Notes under the pieces: generated by a model
Databases searched by the model: none
The model's input: only the letters and a program-made list of their open reading frames with translations
What the model was told of the DNA's origin: nothing
Shown here: positions 62,869 to 64,000 of the stretch, one piece after another
Layout of the letters: each line of letters starts with the position of its first letter
How positions within the stretch are numbered: position 1 is the stretch's first letter
Translations under genes and position numbers: made by a program
DNA from: Lentilactobacillus sunkii DSM 19904
GTDB lineage: Bacteria > Bacillota > Bacilli > Lactobacillales > Lactobacillaceae
Length of the DNA: 64,000 nt
Assembly (NCBI RefSeq): GCF_001435575.1
Contig: NZ_AZEA01000002.1
Location: 1-64,000, forward strand
Reading direction: 5' to 3'

Positions 62869-64000
62869 TGAGCATTACAAAAAGATTTTGGATCTCTTTA
62901 ATATTCTCTCTGCCGATGTTGGTTGAAATGATTCTTAAGCCCTTCGGCTGGATGATGCCGGGTGGTGAATGGACCATGTTTACCCTAACGACCGTTGTCA
63001 TGGTGGTCGCAGCCGGACCGTTTATTCAAAGCGCCTGGTCATCATTTAAAAAGCACCACTCCAATATGGATACTTTGGTTGCCATCGGAACAACAACCGC
63101 CTATGTTTACAGCATCTACGCAATGGCGACAAATCAACCAGTGTTCTTCGAGAGTGCCGCATTTGTAACAACCTTTGTCCTGCTTGGCCAAGTATTCGAA
63201 GAACGGATGCGCAATAATGCGTCAAACGCCGTGGAAAAATTAGTCAACTTACAGGCCAAAGATGCCGAAGTTATCCGTGACGGCAAAGCTGTCAAAGTGC
63301 CGGTATCTGAGATTGTGGTTGGTGACATCATTAAAGTTCGTCCCGGCGAAAAGATTGCCGTGGATGGCCAGATTGTTACCGGTTCATCAACGATTGATGA
63401 ATCGATGATTACCGGTGAAAGTATGCCGGTTGAAAAGAAGATCGGTGATTCCGTTGTTGGCGCGACCGTCAACGGATCTGGGGCGTTCACATTTAAAGCT
63501 GGCAAAGTTGGTAAAAATACCATGCTGGCCCAAATTGTTGAGCTGGTTAAAAAAGCTCAGAACAGTCATGCACCAATTCAGGGATTAACTGATAAGGTTT
63601 CTGAAATCTTCGTTCCCCTTGTTTTGATCATTGCCATTTTAACTTTCTTGATTTGGTACGTCTTCATCGGTGCCAGCGTCGCCAGTTCATTAATCTTTGC
63701 CGTATCAGTTGTTGTGATCGCCTGCCCATGTGCCCTTGGTCTGGCAACCCCAACTGCATTAATGGTTGGAACCGGCCGCAGTGCTCGAATGGGAATCCTC
63801 ATCAAAAATGGTGAAGTTCTGGAAGCCGTTAATGACGTCAAAACTGTTATTTTCGATAAAACAGGAACAATCACCGTTGGTAAGCCTCAAGTAACTGATG
63901 TAATTGGTAATTCAGATAAAGTATTAAGCATCGCCGCAAGTTTGGAACAGTCATCCGAACATCCTTTGGCAACCGCAATTCTCAAAAAGGCCAAAGAAGC
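62868..64000 (+). CDS. Copper-type P1B ATPase (5' part, runs off the window)
   Basis: 377 residues are visible from ATG 62868, which overlaps the stop of the cupredoxin gene (TAATG). Ion site CPC at 286-288 ([14 protein letters not shown]), actuator TGES, phosphorylated Asp330 in DKTGTIT, and SEHPLA of the N domain. The protein begins at the first membrane span: there is no N-terminal HMA (CxxC) domain and no His-rich tail. Direction of transport is export for most P1B-1 enzymes. The C-terminus is not available. Confidence 0.93.
   Translation, partial: MSITKRFWISLIFSLPMLVEMILKPFGWMMPGGEWTMFTLTTVVMVVAAGPFIQSAWSSFKKHHSNMDTLVAIGTTTAYVYSIYAMATNQPVFFESAAFVTTFVLLGQVFEERMRNNASNAVEKLVNLQAKDAEVIRDGKAVKVPVSEIVVGDIIKVRPGEKIAVDGQIVTGSSTIDESMITGESMPVEKKIGDSVVGATVNGSGAFTFKAGKVGKNTMLAQIVELVKKAQNSHAPIQGLTDKVSEIFVPLVLIIAILTFLIWYVFIGASVASSLIFAVSVVVIACPCALGLATPTALMVGTGRSARMGILIKNGEVLEAVNDVKTVIFDKTGTITVGKPQVTDVIGNSDKVLSIAASLEQSSEHPLATAILKKAKE

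Overview
The window looks like a chromosomal segment of a heterofermentative lactic acid bacterium of the Lactobacillaceae, probably Lentilactobacillus or a near relative. This rests on moderate to low G+C, strong AGGAGG-type ribosome binding sites, TTG/GTG starts, PepX and a proline iminopeptidase, a sucrose phosphorylase cassette, a split proton-translocating transhydrogenase and a relic holin-like toxin. The species assignment is inference. No rRNA, tRNA, CRISPR array, intact insertion sequence or prophage was seen.

Layout. 1-1.6 kb is a small accessory border: an FRG-domain protein, a nonsense-mutated holin-like toxin and a frameshifted IS91-like transposase fragment, the last two fused tail to tail. 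1.6-8.7 kb is housekeeping (guaA, coaA, helD, a histidine phosphatase, a MazG-like protein) with a YefM-YoeB toxin-antitoxin pair. 8.8-13.3 kb holds small membrane, lipoprotein and hypothetical genes and two MerR regulators, one divergent from an SDR/acetyltransferase operon; both have 19-bp-spacer promoters typical of MerR control. 13.6-21.7 kb is an oligopeptide ABC system with two oppA paralogues driven by near-identical promoters. 22-31.5 kb has hflX, an amino-acid permease, an MDR oxidoreductase, a LacI gene broken by an in-frame stop next to an alpha-glucosidase, and a large BspA-type surface protein.

31.9-43.2 kb (mainly minus strand) has a glutamine-type ABC transporter, a GATase, a coupled membrane/low-complexity pair, a Fur-family regulator, a Nudix/guanylate-kinase-like pair, a cation/proton antiporter and pntA1-pntA2-pntB. 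43.4-57.3 kb is carbohydrate and peptide use: beta-glucuronidase with a divergent AraC regulator, pepX, a proline iminopeptidase, LacI, MFS and GPH transporters, AraC, and a hypothetical gene. 57.5-62 kb is a LacI-controlled alpha-glucosidase/sucrose phosphorylase/GPH transporter operon that would import and split disaccharides without a PTS. 62.1-64 kb starts a copper operon with two cupredoxin proteins and a P1B ATPase lacking an N-terminal HMA domain, under cop-box-like sites; it runs off the window.

The most unusual structure is a family of about 110-125 nt palindromic elements starting 0-5 nt after the stop codons of five minus-strand genes (helD, the MazG-like gene, oppF, the distal oppA and an ABC permease). 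The ends are conserved, the stems differ in sequence but still pair, and two loci carry an extra, one-armed copy.
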